This document shows, piece after piece, positions 27,353-35,576 of a stretch of 64,000 bases of DNA. The notes below the pieces were generated by a model, which saw nothing but the letters and a program-made list of their open reading frames with translations, searched no databases and was not told the origin of the DNA. The position numbers were made by a program, and so were the translations under genes. Position 1 is the stretch's first letter. Each line of letters begins with the position of its first letter. The stretch spans positions 1 to 64,000 of the forward strand of contig NZ_JAVHUY010000051.1 in the NCBI RefSeq assembly GCF_031085175.1. Direction: 5' to 3'. Source of the DNA: Phytohabitans maris. GTDB taxonomy: Bacteria; Actinomycetota; Actinomycetes; Mycobacteriales; Micromonosporaceae.

Positions 27353-28314
27353 TGCGGTTCGCCGAGTACCTGCGCCCGGGCCAGGTGACCGAGCGCCGCC
27401 TCTTCGTCCAGGCCGGCGTCACCGATGCCGTGTACCGGCTGCCCGAGGCCGACACCAACGCCGCCGTGCTCGACCTCGCCGGCCTGGAACGCGCGCGGGC
27501 CGAGCTCGCGGCGGACGGGCTGACCCTGTCGGTGGTCGAGCCGGTGCCGCCGATGGAGGCGGTCAAGCAGGGGTTGCCCGGCCGCGACCGCGAGCTGGCC
27601 CGCCTGACCGCGCTGATCGAGGCGATGGGACGGCTGGGCATCCCGGTGCTCTGCTACAACTTCATGGCCGTCTTCGGCTGGACCCGCTCCCACGTCGACC
27701 TGCCCGGGCGGGGCGGGGCGACGGTGAGCGGGTTCAACCTCGACGCGTTCGAGCGGGCCGCCCCGGCGGCGCACCACATCAGCGACGACGACATGTGGGC
27801 GCACTACCGGTACTTCCTCGACGCGGTCCTGCCCGCCGCCGAGCGCGCCGGCGTGACCCTCGCGCTGCACCCGGACGACCCTCCGGTGCCGTCCCTGCGC
27901 GGCGTGGCCCGGATCATGCGCAGCCCGGACAACATCGCCCGCGCCCTGGCCATGTCCGACAGCCCGGCCCACCAGCTCACCTTCTGCCAGGGCACGTTCG
28001 CCACCATGGGCGCCGACATCCCGGCCACCATCCGCCGCTTCGCCGACCGGATCGCGTTCGTGCACTTCCGCGACATCCGCGGCGAGGCGGCGGACTTCGT
28101 GGAGACGTTCCACGACGAGGGGAAGACCGACATGTACGCCGCCATGCGCGCCTACGTGGAGATCGGCTTCTCCGGCCCGGTCCGCACCGACCACGCCCCG
28201 ACCATGTACGGCGAGAGCAACGACCACCCGGGGTACGCCACCCTCGGCCGCCTCTTCGCGATCGGTTACCTCAAGGGCCTGTACGAGGCGGCGCGCGCCG
28301 GCGCCGCCTCGTAG
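27352..28314 (+). CDS. Mannonate dehydratase-like protein (UxuA family)
   Basis: A 320-residue TIM-barrel protein with UxuA landmarks: 'VPPMEAVKQGLPGRD', 'CYNFMAVFGWTRS', LHPDDPPVPSLRGVARIM, the metal Cys in LTFCQGTFATMG, the metal His in FVHFRDIRG, 'DEGKTDM', and TDHAPTMYGES. True UxuA enzymes convert D-mannonate to 2-keto-3-deoxygluconate. This one is shorter than typical UxuA (about 360-390), so the substrate may differ. The start overlaps the RraA stop (TGATG). Last gene of the operon. Confidence 0.85.
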   Translation: MRFAEYLRPGQVTERRLFVQAGVTDAVYRLPEADTNAAVLDLAGLERARAELAADGLTLSVVEPVPPMEAVKQGLPGRDRELARLTALIEAMGRLGIPVLCYNFMAVFGWTRSHVDLPGRGGATVSGFNLDAFERAAPAAHHISDDDMWAHYRYFLDAVLPAAERAGVTLALHPDDPPVPSLRGVARIMRSPDNIARALAMSDSPAHQLTFCQGTFATMGADIPATIRRFADRIAFVHFRDIRGEAADFVETFHDEGKTDMYAAMRAYVEIGFSGPVRTDHAPTMYGESNDHPGYATLGRLFAIGYLKGLYEAARAGAAS

Positions 28315-28322
28315 CTCCGTCC

Positions 28323-29822
28323 CTACTGGTACGCCAGGTAGTCCAGGCCGACCCAGGCGCCCGACGACGCGGGGTTGCTGCCGTTGAGCACGAGCCGCAC
28401 GGTGTGTGAGCCGGCGGCCAGCCCGCCGCGCTGGAAGACCCCGGCCTGGGAGTAGTCCGCCACCGCGTACGTGTCGGCCGAGGCGACGAACGCGCCGTCC
28501 ACGTACACGTCGAACTTCCCGCCGGAGGGGAGCTTGCGCGCGTGCACCCGCAACGAGGTGCCGGTGAACGTCGCCTCGGCCCAGGCGCCGGCCGTGTTCG
28601 ACACCGACTTGGTGCCGGCGTGGTAGAGCGGGTCGGCGGAGTGCGTCCAGGTGCCGCCGTACGTGAACGCGGCGCTGGCATCGTCCACAATGGTCGGTAG
28701 CGGCACGCTCACCCCGATCTCATCGAGGTTGAGCGTCCACGGGTCGTTCATCAGGTCGGCGGCCCCCGGGTTGCCCCGGATGCTGAAGTTCGTGCTCATC
28801 CGCATCCAGAACATGAAGAACGCCATGTCCGGGAAGTGTGTCTTGATCTCGTTGAGCACGACGGTGCTGTTGCCGCCGGTGCCGGTGGCGAGCCCGACCT
28901 CGCTGAAGCCGAGCACCTTGCCGTACGTGGCGCTGCGGAAGTGGTCGTAGTACGTGCGGTTGGTGTAGCTGGCCCCGTACCGGTCGAACGCGACGATGTC
29001 GACGTACCCGTTGCCGGGGTAGCGGGCGGTCACCTTGGTGCCGAACGCCTGGCCGACGTCGGGCGACCACGCCCAGAGCAGGTTGTCGAGGCCGCGGGTG
29101 GCGGTCAGGTAGTCGTACATGTGCCGCCAGACGGTGACGAAGTCGGGGTTGCTGCCGCCGCCCCACCAGAACCAGCCGCCGTTGAGCTCGTGGAACGGCC
29201 GCCAGATGACCGGCACCTGGTTGTCCTCGAACCACTGCAGGCCGTCGGCGATCGCGTCCAGCCAGGTCATCCACTGGGTGTTGGCGGCGGTGCCGGTGGT
29301 GGCGATCTCGGCGAGGGTGTGGCCGGAGGGGATTGTCGACCAGGCGTGCGCGCCGCTGAACGGGTTGGCGGCGTGCCAGGTCAGGTGGACGATCCCGCCC
29401 TGGTCGCTGTAGTCCTTGGCGAGCTGGCGGAAGTTGGTGAAGTCGGGCATGTTCTCCGCCGCGGTGCCGCCCTGGTAGGTGCGGTTGGACGGGTCGAAGC
29501 CGACCAGCCCGACGTACTCGCCGGTGAGGTCGTGCAGCTCCTCGACGTGGTAGTCCCACGCGTCCTGGACGGTGGGCATGCCGTACTCGGGGCGGCCGTA
29601 GTTCGGGCTGACGAACTGGCCGGAGACGACCTTCGTGTGCATCCGCCGGGGCAGCTCGGAAAGCCAGTCCAGCAAGTCGGCGGCGTACGGGGCGGTGTTC
29701 GGGTTGGACGGTGCCTGGTCGGCCAGGGCCGGGCGGGCGGCGACGGCGGAGCTGAGCAGCGTGACCGCGAGGGCGGTGAGGACCAGGAACACGCGCCGGA
29801 GCGCTCGGGGGACGGAGGCCAT
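28323..29822 (-). CDS. Secreted GH26 beta-mannanase with C-terminal carbohydrate-binding-like domain
   Basis: A 499-residue secreted protein. The signal peptide ends at about residue 34 (ARPALA-DQ). A GH26 barrel follows, with the acid/base in VIWRPFHELNGGWFWWGG and the nucleophile in KVLGFSEVGLATG. The last 125 or so residues (from IVDDASAAFTYGGTWTHSAD) form a beta-sandwich, probably carbohydrate-binding. ATG 29822 is preferred over the upstream in-frame ATG (29828) and GTG (29837) because GGAAAGG lies 6 bases before it. It probably cuts beta-1,4-mannan outside the cell. It converges with the UxuA-like gene, 8 bases apart. Confidence 0.9.
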   Translation of the reverse strand: MASVPRALRRVFLVLTALAVTLLSSAVAARPALADQAPSNPNTAPYAADLLDWLSELPRRMHTKVVSGQFVSPNYGRPEYGMPTVQDAWDYHVEELHDLTGEYVGLVGFDPSNRTYQGGTAAENMPDFTNFRQLAKDYSDQGGIVHLTWHAANPFSGAHAWSTIPSGHTLAEIATTGTAANTQWMTWLDAIADGLQWFEDNQVPVIWRPFHELNGGWFWWGGGSNPDFVTVWRHMYDYLTATRGLDNLLWAWSPDVGQAFGTKVTARYPGNGYVDIVAFDRYGASYTNRTYYDHFRSATYGKVLGFSEVGLATGTGGNSTVVLNEIKTHFPDMAFFMFWMRMSTNFSIRGNPGAADLMNDPWTLNLDEIGVSVPLPTIVDDASAAFTYGGTWTHSADPLYHAGTKSVSNTAGAWAEATFTGTSLRVHARKLPSGGKFDVYVDGAFVASADTYAVADYSQAGVFQRGGLAAGSHTVRLVLNGSNPASSGAWVGLDYLAYQ

Positions 29823-29904
29823 GCTCATCCTTTCCACTTCCCGGGGAGCGGTTCAGAGAACGCAACCGCGTTGTACTGGGAAGAAATCAGAGCGCGTCAT
29901 GGCG

Positions 29905-29969
29905 TCAATGTCAACAGTTTGTTTCAAGAGATAGCATTGGCCGATCTTCTGTTGCGGACATTGAAACAA
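29905..29969. promoter_or_regulatory. Inverted repeats upstream of the GH26 gene
   Basis: TTGTTTCAA (29919-29927) has an exact inverted copy, TTGAAACAA (29961-29969). TCAATGTC (29905-29912) is likewise matched by GACATTGA (29957-29964). The pairs are nested and lie 83-147 bases upstream of the mannanase start, in sequence much more AT-rich than the surroundings. Likely operator half-sites for a sugar-responsive regulator; the protein is not identified. Confidence 0.45.
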
Positions 29970-30187
29970 TTGGCCAGATGTGGGTTTGCATGGCAGGGGC
30001 GGCTGGAGCCCTCGACGGTCACGCCGCCGTCGCGGTGGCGCGAAGCAGATCGGGACCATGATGGTGCAGGCGAGAGCCAACCCGTGCTGGCCAAGGGCTC
30101 GACCGTGCGGGTGTACGCCGAGAGCGGCGGTGTCGCGGCGAGGTCATACCCGCATGATCACGCTCCGACTGCTTACCTTGGCTCATT

Positions 30188-30210
30188 GTCTGACCATATG
30201 ATAGTCTGAC
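30188..30210. promoter_or_regulatory. GntR/FCD operator pair (GTCTGAC boxes)
   Basis: GTCTGAC occurs at 30188-30194 and 30204-30210, 16 bases apart. The first is embedded in TTGTCTGACCA, which matches the FadR-subfamily consensus TnGTnnnACnA. It lies 35-57 bases before the gntR start. The same box pair with the same 16-base spacing occurs at 41560-41582. Confidence 0.6.
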
Positions 30211-30244
30211 GGACAGCATTCCTCCAGCCGTCGAAAGATCTTCG

Positions 30245-31030
30245 ATGTCATCATCAGCGACGCCCGCAACTCCGCCCGAGCCGATGGGATTGGAGGCCGG
30301 GGAGATCCAGCGCTCGACCTTGGCCGAGACGTTGACCACCAAGCTGCGGGAGCAGATCCTCTCCGGCCGGTTGGGGGCTGGCATGCCGCTACCGACGGAA
30401 CGGAACATCGGCCTCGCGTTCGGTGTCGGCCGCACCACGGTGCGTGAGGCGTTGCGGAGCCTGCTGGCCGCTGGCTTCGTGGAGCGGCAGGGCAAGAAGC
30501 TCATCGTCCGGGACCCCCGGTCGGTGCCGCCGCGGGAGGCCGACCACGGCGCGATCGCGGTCCGCGCCTCGATCCAGGAGGTCTTCGACACCCGCCGCCT
30601 GCTGGAGGTGGAGGGCGCCCGGCTGGCGGCCAGAAACCGCACCCCGGAGGACCTGGCCGCGCTGCGGCGCGTGCTGGACCGGATGAATCCCGCCGACCCC
30701 GAGGACTACCACGCGCTGGACGAGGAGTTCCACACCCTGGTCATGGCGGCCAGCGGAAACTCCATCCTGGCGCAGGTCTACCGCACCTCGCGGCAGATGT
30801 TCTTCAAGGGCCCCGCGTTCTGGCGGGTCTTCGGCCAGCTCTCCCTCGCCGACGGTGCGCCCCCGCCGGTGGTCGGCGGCCGGCAGAGCCACGAGGATAT
30901 CTACCAGGCGATCGACGCCAAGGACGCCGAGGGGGCGGCGCGGGTCGTCGCCGAGCACCTCACCCGGGTCGAGCGGGCCCTCGTCCAGCGGGTCGGCCGC
31001 ACCGACCAGCAGGCGGCCGCCATCCGCTGA
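30245..31030 (+). CDS. GntR-family regulator, FCD (FadR/VanR) subfamily
   Basis: A 261-residue regulator: winged HTH with LPTERNIGLAFGVGRTTVRE then 'LLAAGFVERQG' (about residues 50-85), followed by an all-helical FCD domain ('FDTRRLLEVEGARLAARNRT', metal-ligand candidates in LDEEFHTLV, SHEDIYQAI and AEHL). FCD regulators usually sense organic acids. It is convergent with the nine-gene catabolic operon, and boxes like its own operator lie in the divergent promoter of that operon. Confidence 0.9.
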   Translation: MSSSATPATPPEPMGLEAGEIQRSTLAETLTTKLREQILSGRLGAGMPLPTERNIGLAFGVGRTTVREALRSLLAAGFVERQGKKLIVRDPRSVPPREADHGAIAVRASIQEVFDTRRLLEVEGARLAARNRTPEDLAALRRVLDRMNPADPEDYHALDEEFHTLVMAASGNSILAQVYRTSRQMFFKGPAFWRVFGQLSLADGAPPPVVGGRQSHEDIYQAIDAKDAEGAARVVAEHLTRVERALVQRVGRTDQQAAAIR

Positions 31031-31041
31031 GCGCCGGCCCA

Positions 31042-31557
31042 TCACCGAAACCAGCCGGTACCGTCGCCGCCGGTCAGCGCGTGGAACCGGCCGCCGAAGA
31101 ACGCCAGCGGCTCCCCTGGGCGGAACCGGGCCGCCAGCACATGGCCGATGAGCACCAGGTGGTCGCCGGCGGGCACCCGGTTCTCCACCACGCATTCCAG
31201 CTGCGCCAGGGCGTCCGGCACCACCGGGGTGCCGAGCGCGCCGAACGTCAGCGGCAACCCGTCGAAGTGCTGCTCGCCGCGCCGGGCGAAGCGGACCGCG
31301 AGCCGCTCCTGCCGGGCGGAGAGGATGCTGATCGCGAACCTGCCGCTCGCCTCGACCGCGGTGGTGGTCCGGGCTCCGGTGGTCAGGCACACGAGGATCA
31401 GCGGCGGATCCAGCGCCACCGAGGTGAGCGAGTTGACCGTCATGCCGTGCGCCGCGCCGTCGGCGTACGCGGTGACGATGGCGACCCCGGTGGTGAAGTG
31501 GCCCATCGCCCGCCGCAGCAGCAGTGGGTCGACGGCGGGCGCCTGTCGGGCGGTCAC
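31042..31557 (-). CDS. Flavin reductase (two-component monooxygenase partner)
   Basis: A 171-residue flavin reductase-like protein ('MGHFTTGVAIVTAYADGAAH', 'MTVNSLTSVALDPPLILVCL', 'FRPGEPLAFFGGRFHAL'). It should make FADH2 for the HpaB-type oxygenase encoded two genes upstream, as HpaC does for HpaB. GTG 31557 overlaps the cupin stop as GTGA. Last gene of the operon; 11 bases separate it from the convergent gntR. Confidence 0.87.
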   Translation of the reverse strand: MTARQAPAVDPLLLRRAMGHFTTGVAIVTAYADGAAHGMTVNSLTSVALDPPLILVCLTTGARTTTAVEASGRFAISILSARQERLAVRFARRGEQHFDGLPLTFGALGTPVVPDALAQLECVVENRVPAGDHLVLIGHVLAARFRPGEPLAFFGGRFHALTGGDGTGWFR

Positions 31558-31895
31558 CGGTACCGGACCTCGAACGTCAGGCAGCCCGAATCGGACCGCC
31601 ACGGGCCGTGTGGCATCCCCGGCGGCCGGCAGGCGTACATCCCGGTGGTGAACGTCTCGCCGAGCCGCAGGTCGGTGATGGCGCCGTCGAGGATGTAGAC
31701 CTCCTCCCAGAAGTCGTGCTCCTGCACCCCGTTGGCCGTGGTGTCGGTGCCCGGCGGGAAGCGCAGGATCCGGGTGGCCACCCCGCGCTCGGGATCGGCG
31801 GCCAGGATCCGTTCCACAAGCTCGGGTACCGCCCCTGCGCAGGACCGGAACGGCACCTCGTCGACCGGGAAGAACTCGTGCTCCGGCTTGGCCAT
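31554..31895 (-). CDS. Cupin-domain protein
   Basis: A 113-residue single cupin: RFPPGTDTTANGVQEHDFWE then 'EVYILDGAITDLRLGETFTT' and 'CRPPGMPHGPW', the ChrR/anti-sigma-like or dioxygenase-like small cupin form with His and Glu ligands. It is coupled to the flavin reductase. Its reaction is unknown; a role on a ring-cleavage or keto-acid intermediate is possible. Confidence 0.75.
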   Translation of the reverse strand: MAKPEHEFFPVDEVPFRSCAGAVPELVERILAADPERGVATRILRFPPGTDTTANGVQEHDFWEEVYILDGAITDLRLGETFTTGMYACRPPGMPHGPWRSDSGCLTFEVRYR

Positions 31896-31915
31896 CGCGG
31901 CATCTCCTCAGCGGC

Positions 31916-33364
31916 TCAGTTGGCGGTGTCGTAGCTGTCCAGAAACGCGTCGACGGTGGCCAGCGGCGCGTCGAAGCCGTAGTTGCGAAAGGCGTAGTTG
32001 CGGGCCACGAACGGCGCGCCCGCGTAGAACATCTCGTACTGCTGGTGGCGGCCGCCGAACTCGCTGCCGACCACGTCCCACACCAGCTTGAACAGCTTCA
32101 CCCGCTGCTCCGCGTCGACCTTCGGGGAGCGCACGTACCGGTCCAGGTCGGCGCGTACGGCCGGGTCGCGCAGGTCGGCCACACTCGCCGGCACCTGGAG
32201 CACCCCGCCGCCGGCCAGCTCCCGCAGGATGCCGATGGCCCGGGGGTACAGCTCGGCCTGGAGGCCCATCGCGCCGTACAGGGCCCGTGGCCCCGGGCGC
32301 CACAGGCCGGCGGCGTCCGGCTCGGCGGTCTGCTCGGCGGCGATCACCGCGGACTCCACGAGGGACGCGATGCTGGCCAGCTCACCGAGCTTCTCGATCA
32401 CCCCGGGAAACCTGTCGATCTCGTTGACCTGGGCGACCTTGCGGGCCAGCCCGGCGATGAACTGGAGCTTGACGGTGAGCCGCAGCTGCGCCTGCCAGTT
32501 GCCCAGCTGGTGCGCGCCGGTGGCGAAGAACTGCCGCTGCAGCCCTGCCACGTCCCGGCAGACGAAGACCCGCTCCCAGGGCACCAGCACGTCGTCGAAG
32601 ACCACCAGCGCGTCCGTCTCGTCGTACCGGGTGCTCAGTGGATAGTCGTACCCGCTGCTGGCCGCCGGCGCGTACGGCCGGCGGCAGTGCAGCCGCAGGC
32701 CCGGGGTGGCCAGCGGAAGGGCGAAGGCGAGCGCGAAGTCGCGGTCCTCCGGGGAGAGCGGCTTGATGCACGAGACGAACAGCTCGTCGGCGACCGCGCC
32801 GCCGGTGGCGAGCATCTGCGCGCCGCGGACCACGATGCCGTCCGGCCGCTGCGCCACGACCGCGGCCTGTACCGGCTCGTCGTCCCAGGCGTGCGCGGTG
32901 ACCGCGCGGGAGAACTGCGGCGGGATGATCGCGTACGCCACGTAGCGGTGTTCGCGCTGCAGACGGCGGTGGTACGCGACGACGTTGGCGCCGAAGCTGT
33001 GCTCGTCGGTGTCGAACGCCTCCGGGTGGGCGGCGAACGCGGACACGAACGCCCCCACGTGGTCCGGTCCGCGTCCCACCCAGCCGTGGTTGTGATGTGC
33101 CCACGTCAGGATCGCCTCGCGCAGCGCCGCCAGGTCGGCGCGGCTGCGCGGGGCCACGAAGACCCGGTTGGTGACCTCACCGGTGGCGGGGTCCTGGCAG
33201 GTCATCCCCGAGCCGGGCGCGGCCGCCAGGTCGAACAGCTCGGCCACCCGGTGGGCGACCGGGGCGAACGCGGGATGGGTACGCACATCGTCGACCCGGG
33301 CACCGTCCAGATACACGGCCCGGCCGTCGGTCAGCGCGGCGAGATAGTCGGATCCGGCGCGCAT
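31916..33364 (-). CDS. 4-Hydroxyphenylacetate 3-hydroxylase (HpaB)-family oxygenase
   Basis: A 482-residue acyl-CoA-dehydrogenase-fold flavin monooxygenase. Landmarks: 'AILTWAHHNHGWVGRGPDHV', 'DDEPVQAAVVAQRPDGIVVR', 'FVSCIKPLSPEDRDFALAFA', 'LVVFDDVLVPWERVFVCRDV', 'LQFIAGLARKVAQVNEIDRF', and 'GGGVLQVPASVADLRDPAVR'. The Cys/His cluster ligands of the related 4-hydroxybutyryl-CoA dehydratase are not seen, so it is a true FADH2-dependent hydroxylase. ATG 33364 has AGGAG 6 bases upstream. It probably ortho-hydroxylates a phenolic substrate with the reductase at the operon end. Confidence 0.87.
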   Translation of the reverse strand: MRAGSDYLAALTDGRAVYLDGARVDDVRTHPAFAPVAHRVAELFDLAAAPGSGMTCQDPATGEVTNRVFVAPRSRADLAALREAILTWAHHNHGWVGRGPDHVGAFVSAFAAHPEAFDTDEHSFGANVVAYHRRLQREHRYVAYAIIPPQFSRAVTAHAWDDEPVQAAVVAQRPDGIVVRGAQMLATGGAVADELFVSCIKPLSPEDRDFALAFALPLATPGLRLHCRRPYAPAASSGYDYPLSTRYDETDALVVFDDVLVPWERVFVCRDVAGLQRQFFATGAHQLGNWQAQLRLTVKLQFIAGLARKVAQVNEIDRFPGVIEKLGELASIASLVESAVIAAEQTAEPDAAGLWRPGPRALYGAMGLQAELYPRAIGILRELAGGGVLQVPASVADLRDPAVRADLDRYVRSPKVDAEQRVKLFKLVWDVVGSEFGGRHQQYEMFYAGAPFVARNYAFRNYGFDAPLATVDAFLDSYDTAN

Positions 33365-33366
33365 GG

Positions 33367-34062
33367 TCAGCTCCTGTCGCTCGTGGTGTGCCGGTCGCTC
33401 GTGGTGTACGTGTGGGTGAGCCGGCGCCCGTCCGGCAGGTCGAGCCGCAGCCACCAGGTCCGGCCGGGCACGAAGTGGCCGTCGAGCAGCGGCAGCGTGC
33501 CGCCGAAGAGGACCAGGTCACCGCCGGGGTCACCGGTCGCGGCCACGGCGCGCCGCCACAGGTCGCCGGGGGTCCGCAGGGCGCTGAGCCGCCCGGCCTG
33601 GTACGGCACGGCGTCGACTTCGCTGGCCGCGGCGATGCCGTCCCAGTCGAGACTGTCCGGGCCGTCGGGCAGGGCCACGACCTCGCCGCCGACCGGTTTC
33701 GGGCACGTCGCCTTGGCCCCGGCGATGTCGACCCGTTCCAGGTCGCGGTCGGTGTGGTCGGAGCCGACCCCGAGGTACCACCGGCCGGCGGCGCGGATCA
33801 GGACCGGTTCCACCTCGCCGGAGGTGTTGGTCCCGGTGACCGCGACCTCGTAGGCCGTGGTCACCAGCGCCGGGTCCAGCGGGTAGAACGTGGGTACGGT
33901 CGGTGGCGGCGGGATCCCGGCCGCCGCCAGCTCCTCGATGTGGGCCCGGACCACCGCTTCGTCCCGCCCGGTGTAGCCGGCCACGATCAGCCGGCGAGGG
34001 GTCAGCCGGACCGGTGCGTCCGCGCCGGCGACGCGCAGGGTGAGCGCCGTCGCGCCGGTCAT
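33367..34062 (-). CDS. DUF2848-family protein
   Basis: A 231-residue protein of the DUF2848 family: the pattern RRLIVAGYTGRDEAVVRAHI, 'TNTSGEVEPVLIRAAGRWYL', and VGSDHTDRDLERVDIAGAKA followed by 'CPKPVGGEV' is typical. The family resembles fumarylacetoacetate-hydrolase-like folds, but its reaction is not established. It overlaps the UbiD stop (ATGA) and precedes the HpaB gene by 2 bases. Co-occurrence with UbiD suggests action on a keto or enol acid. Confidence 0.8.
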   Translation of the reverse strand: MTGATALTLRVAGADAPVRLTPRRLIVAGYTGRDEAVVRAHIEELAAAGIPPPPTVPTFYPLDPALVTTAYEVAVTGTNTSGEVEPVLIRAAGRWYLGVGSDHTDRDLERVDIAGAKATCPKPVGGEVVALPDGPDSLDWDGIAAASEVDAVPYQAGRLSALRTPGDLWRRAVAATGDPGGDLVLFGGTLPLLDGHFVPGRTWWLRLDLPDGRRLTHTYTTSDRHTTSDRS

Positions 34063-35576
34063 CGTGGGCCTCCGTCCCAGCCGGTGAAGCCGTACTCTGC
34101 CCAGCGGCCGCGGACCAGGTCGAGGTCCTCGGGGGCGGGCGCCACGGTCGGCGGGAAGCGGGCGCCGCCCCACTGCGGTTGTGGGGGGTATCGCCAGGTC
34201 CGGGTGGCGTCGACGAGCATCCGGTTCCACAGTCCCGAGCCGAGGTCGGCGATGGACCGGTCCTCCAGCGGAGTGCTCGGGTCGATCGGTGAGCCGAAGG
34301 TGCCGGGGAAGACGACGATGTCGTCGCTGCCCGGCCGGACCCGGTACGCGATCGCCCAGTCGATCGCCGAGTAGTCACTGGGATCGATGTCCTCGTCGAC
34401 GACGATGACGTACTTGTACCGGTACAGCGCGGCCCCGGTGCTCCACAGCGCCGCCGCCACCCACTTGGCGTGCCCTTCGTTGACCTTGTCGATCTGGACC
34501 ACGATGGTGGTGCCGTTGGTGACCGGGTGCACGTACACGTCGGTGATCCCGGGTACCCCCGCGGTGGTGAGCGCGTGCCAGGCTATCGCCGCCCGCTGCA
34601 CCGAGGACATGTAGCTGTTCTCGCCCGAGGCGCCGGGCAGCGAGCCTTCGAGGGTGCCCCGGAAGATCGGGGAGCTGCGGTGGGTGATCGCGGTGACCTC
34701 GACCGTCGGCCGTGGTGTGGGCAGGTCGCTGACGTATCCGGTGAACTCGCCGAACGGGCCCTCCAGCCGGTAGCGGTCCGGGTCGGGCGAGATGTAGCCC
34801 TCCACGACGAGTTCCGCCGAGGCCGGTACCTCCAGGTCGACCGTCCGGCAGCGCACCAGCTCCACCGGTTCGCCGAGGTAGGCGCCCATCACGTCGTACT
34901 CGCAGACGTCGCGCGGGATCGGGCTGCCGGCCAGGAAGTCCATCACCGGGTGCCAGCCGTACACCGAGGCGACCGGCATCGGTTCGCCGCGGCGCAGGTA
35001 CTCGGCCCAGTGCCGGCCCCAGTGCTGGCTCGGCACCAGCAGCATGGAGATCTTGTCGCGGTCTGCGATCATCCCCCGGTACACGCCCGCGTTGCCGATG
35101 CCGGAGACCGGGTCCTTGGTCACCACCGCCCCGAACGTGTTGATGTAGCGCCCGCCGTCGAGGTGGTGCCAGTGCGGTACGGGGAACGCGGTGAGGTCGA
35201 CGTCGTCGCCGAGCAGCACGTTCTCGTGTACCGGGCCGTCGGCGACGAGCTTCGGGGTGACCCGTTCCCGGTTCGTACGGGTCACGTAGTCGACGAGCGA
35301 GCGGTTGTCGATCGACGGGTCGAGGCCGAGCAGCAACGCGATCCGGCGGTGGCTGGCCAGGATGCTGGTGACCACCTGCCCGCACCGGGCGTCCGGGCCG
35401 TTGTAGTCCTTGATGTTGCGAAACAGCAGCGCCGGGCCTTTGCGGCGCAGCGTCTCCCGGGCGACCGTGCCGAGCTCCCGGTTCCAGTCGACCTCGGCGG
35501 TCACCTCGGCGAGCTCCCCGGCGCCCCGGAGCATCCCCAGGGCCGAGCGCAGATCGGGGGCGTCAGTCGTGGCCAC
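34059..35576 (-). CDS. UbiD-family prenylated-FMN decarboxylase
   Basis: A 505-residue UbiD-like (de)carboxylase. Conserved elements: 'RRKGPALLFRNIKDYNG', 'HENVLLGDDVDLTAFPVPHW', 'GIGNAGVYRGMIADRDKISM', and LEGPFGEFTGYVSDLPTPRP, which carries the catalytic Glu pair of the E-R-E triad. Such enzymes use prenylated FMN to (de)carboxylate aromatic or alpha,beta-unsaturated acids. No ubiX (prenyltransferase) gene is in the window, so the cofactor must come from elsewhere. GTG 35576 has GGAGG 9 bases upstream and overlaps the ETF stop by 14 bases. Confidence 0.9.
   Translation of the reverse strand: MATTDAPDLRSALGMLRGAGELAEVTAEVDWNRELGTVARETLRRKGPALLFRNIKDYNGPDARCGQVVTSILASHRRIALLLGLDPSIDNRSLVDYVTRTNRERVTPKLVADGPVHENVLLGDDVDLTAFPVPHWHHLDGGRYINTFGAVVTKDPVSGIGNAGVYRGMIADRDKISMLLVPSQHWGRHWAEYLRRGEPMPVASVYGWHPVMDFLAGSPIPRDVCEYDVMGAYLGEPVELVRCRTVDLEVPASAELVVEGYISPDPDRYRLEGPFGEFTGYVSDLPTPRPTVEVTAITHRSSPIFRGTLEGSLPGASGENSYMSSVQRAAIAWHALTTAGVPGITDVYVHPVTNGTTIVVQIDKVNEGHAKWVAAALWSTGAALYRYKYVIVVDEDIDPSDYSAIDWAIAYRVRPGSDDIVVFPGTFGSPIDPSTPLEDRSIADLGSGLWNRMLVDATRTWRYPPQPQWGGARFPPTVAPAPEDLDLVRGRWAEYGFTGWDGGPR

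Larger units (their letters stand above)
29823..30244. other. Divergent promoter region, GH26 mannanase / GntR
   Basis: An AT-richer stretch (29880-29970) carries nested inverted repeats near the mannanase promoter. The right end carries two GTCTGAC boxes before gntR. The middle (29990-30170) shows no gene or repeat that I can support. Confidence 0.5.

Noticed and set aside
31916-33364. HpaB-family gene as 4-hydroxybutyryl-CoA dehydratase
   Set aside because: The Cys and His ligands for the iron-sulfur cluster are not seen, and a flavin reductase is encoded in the same operon.
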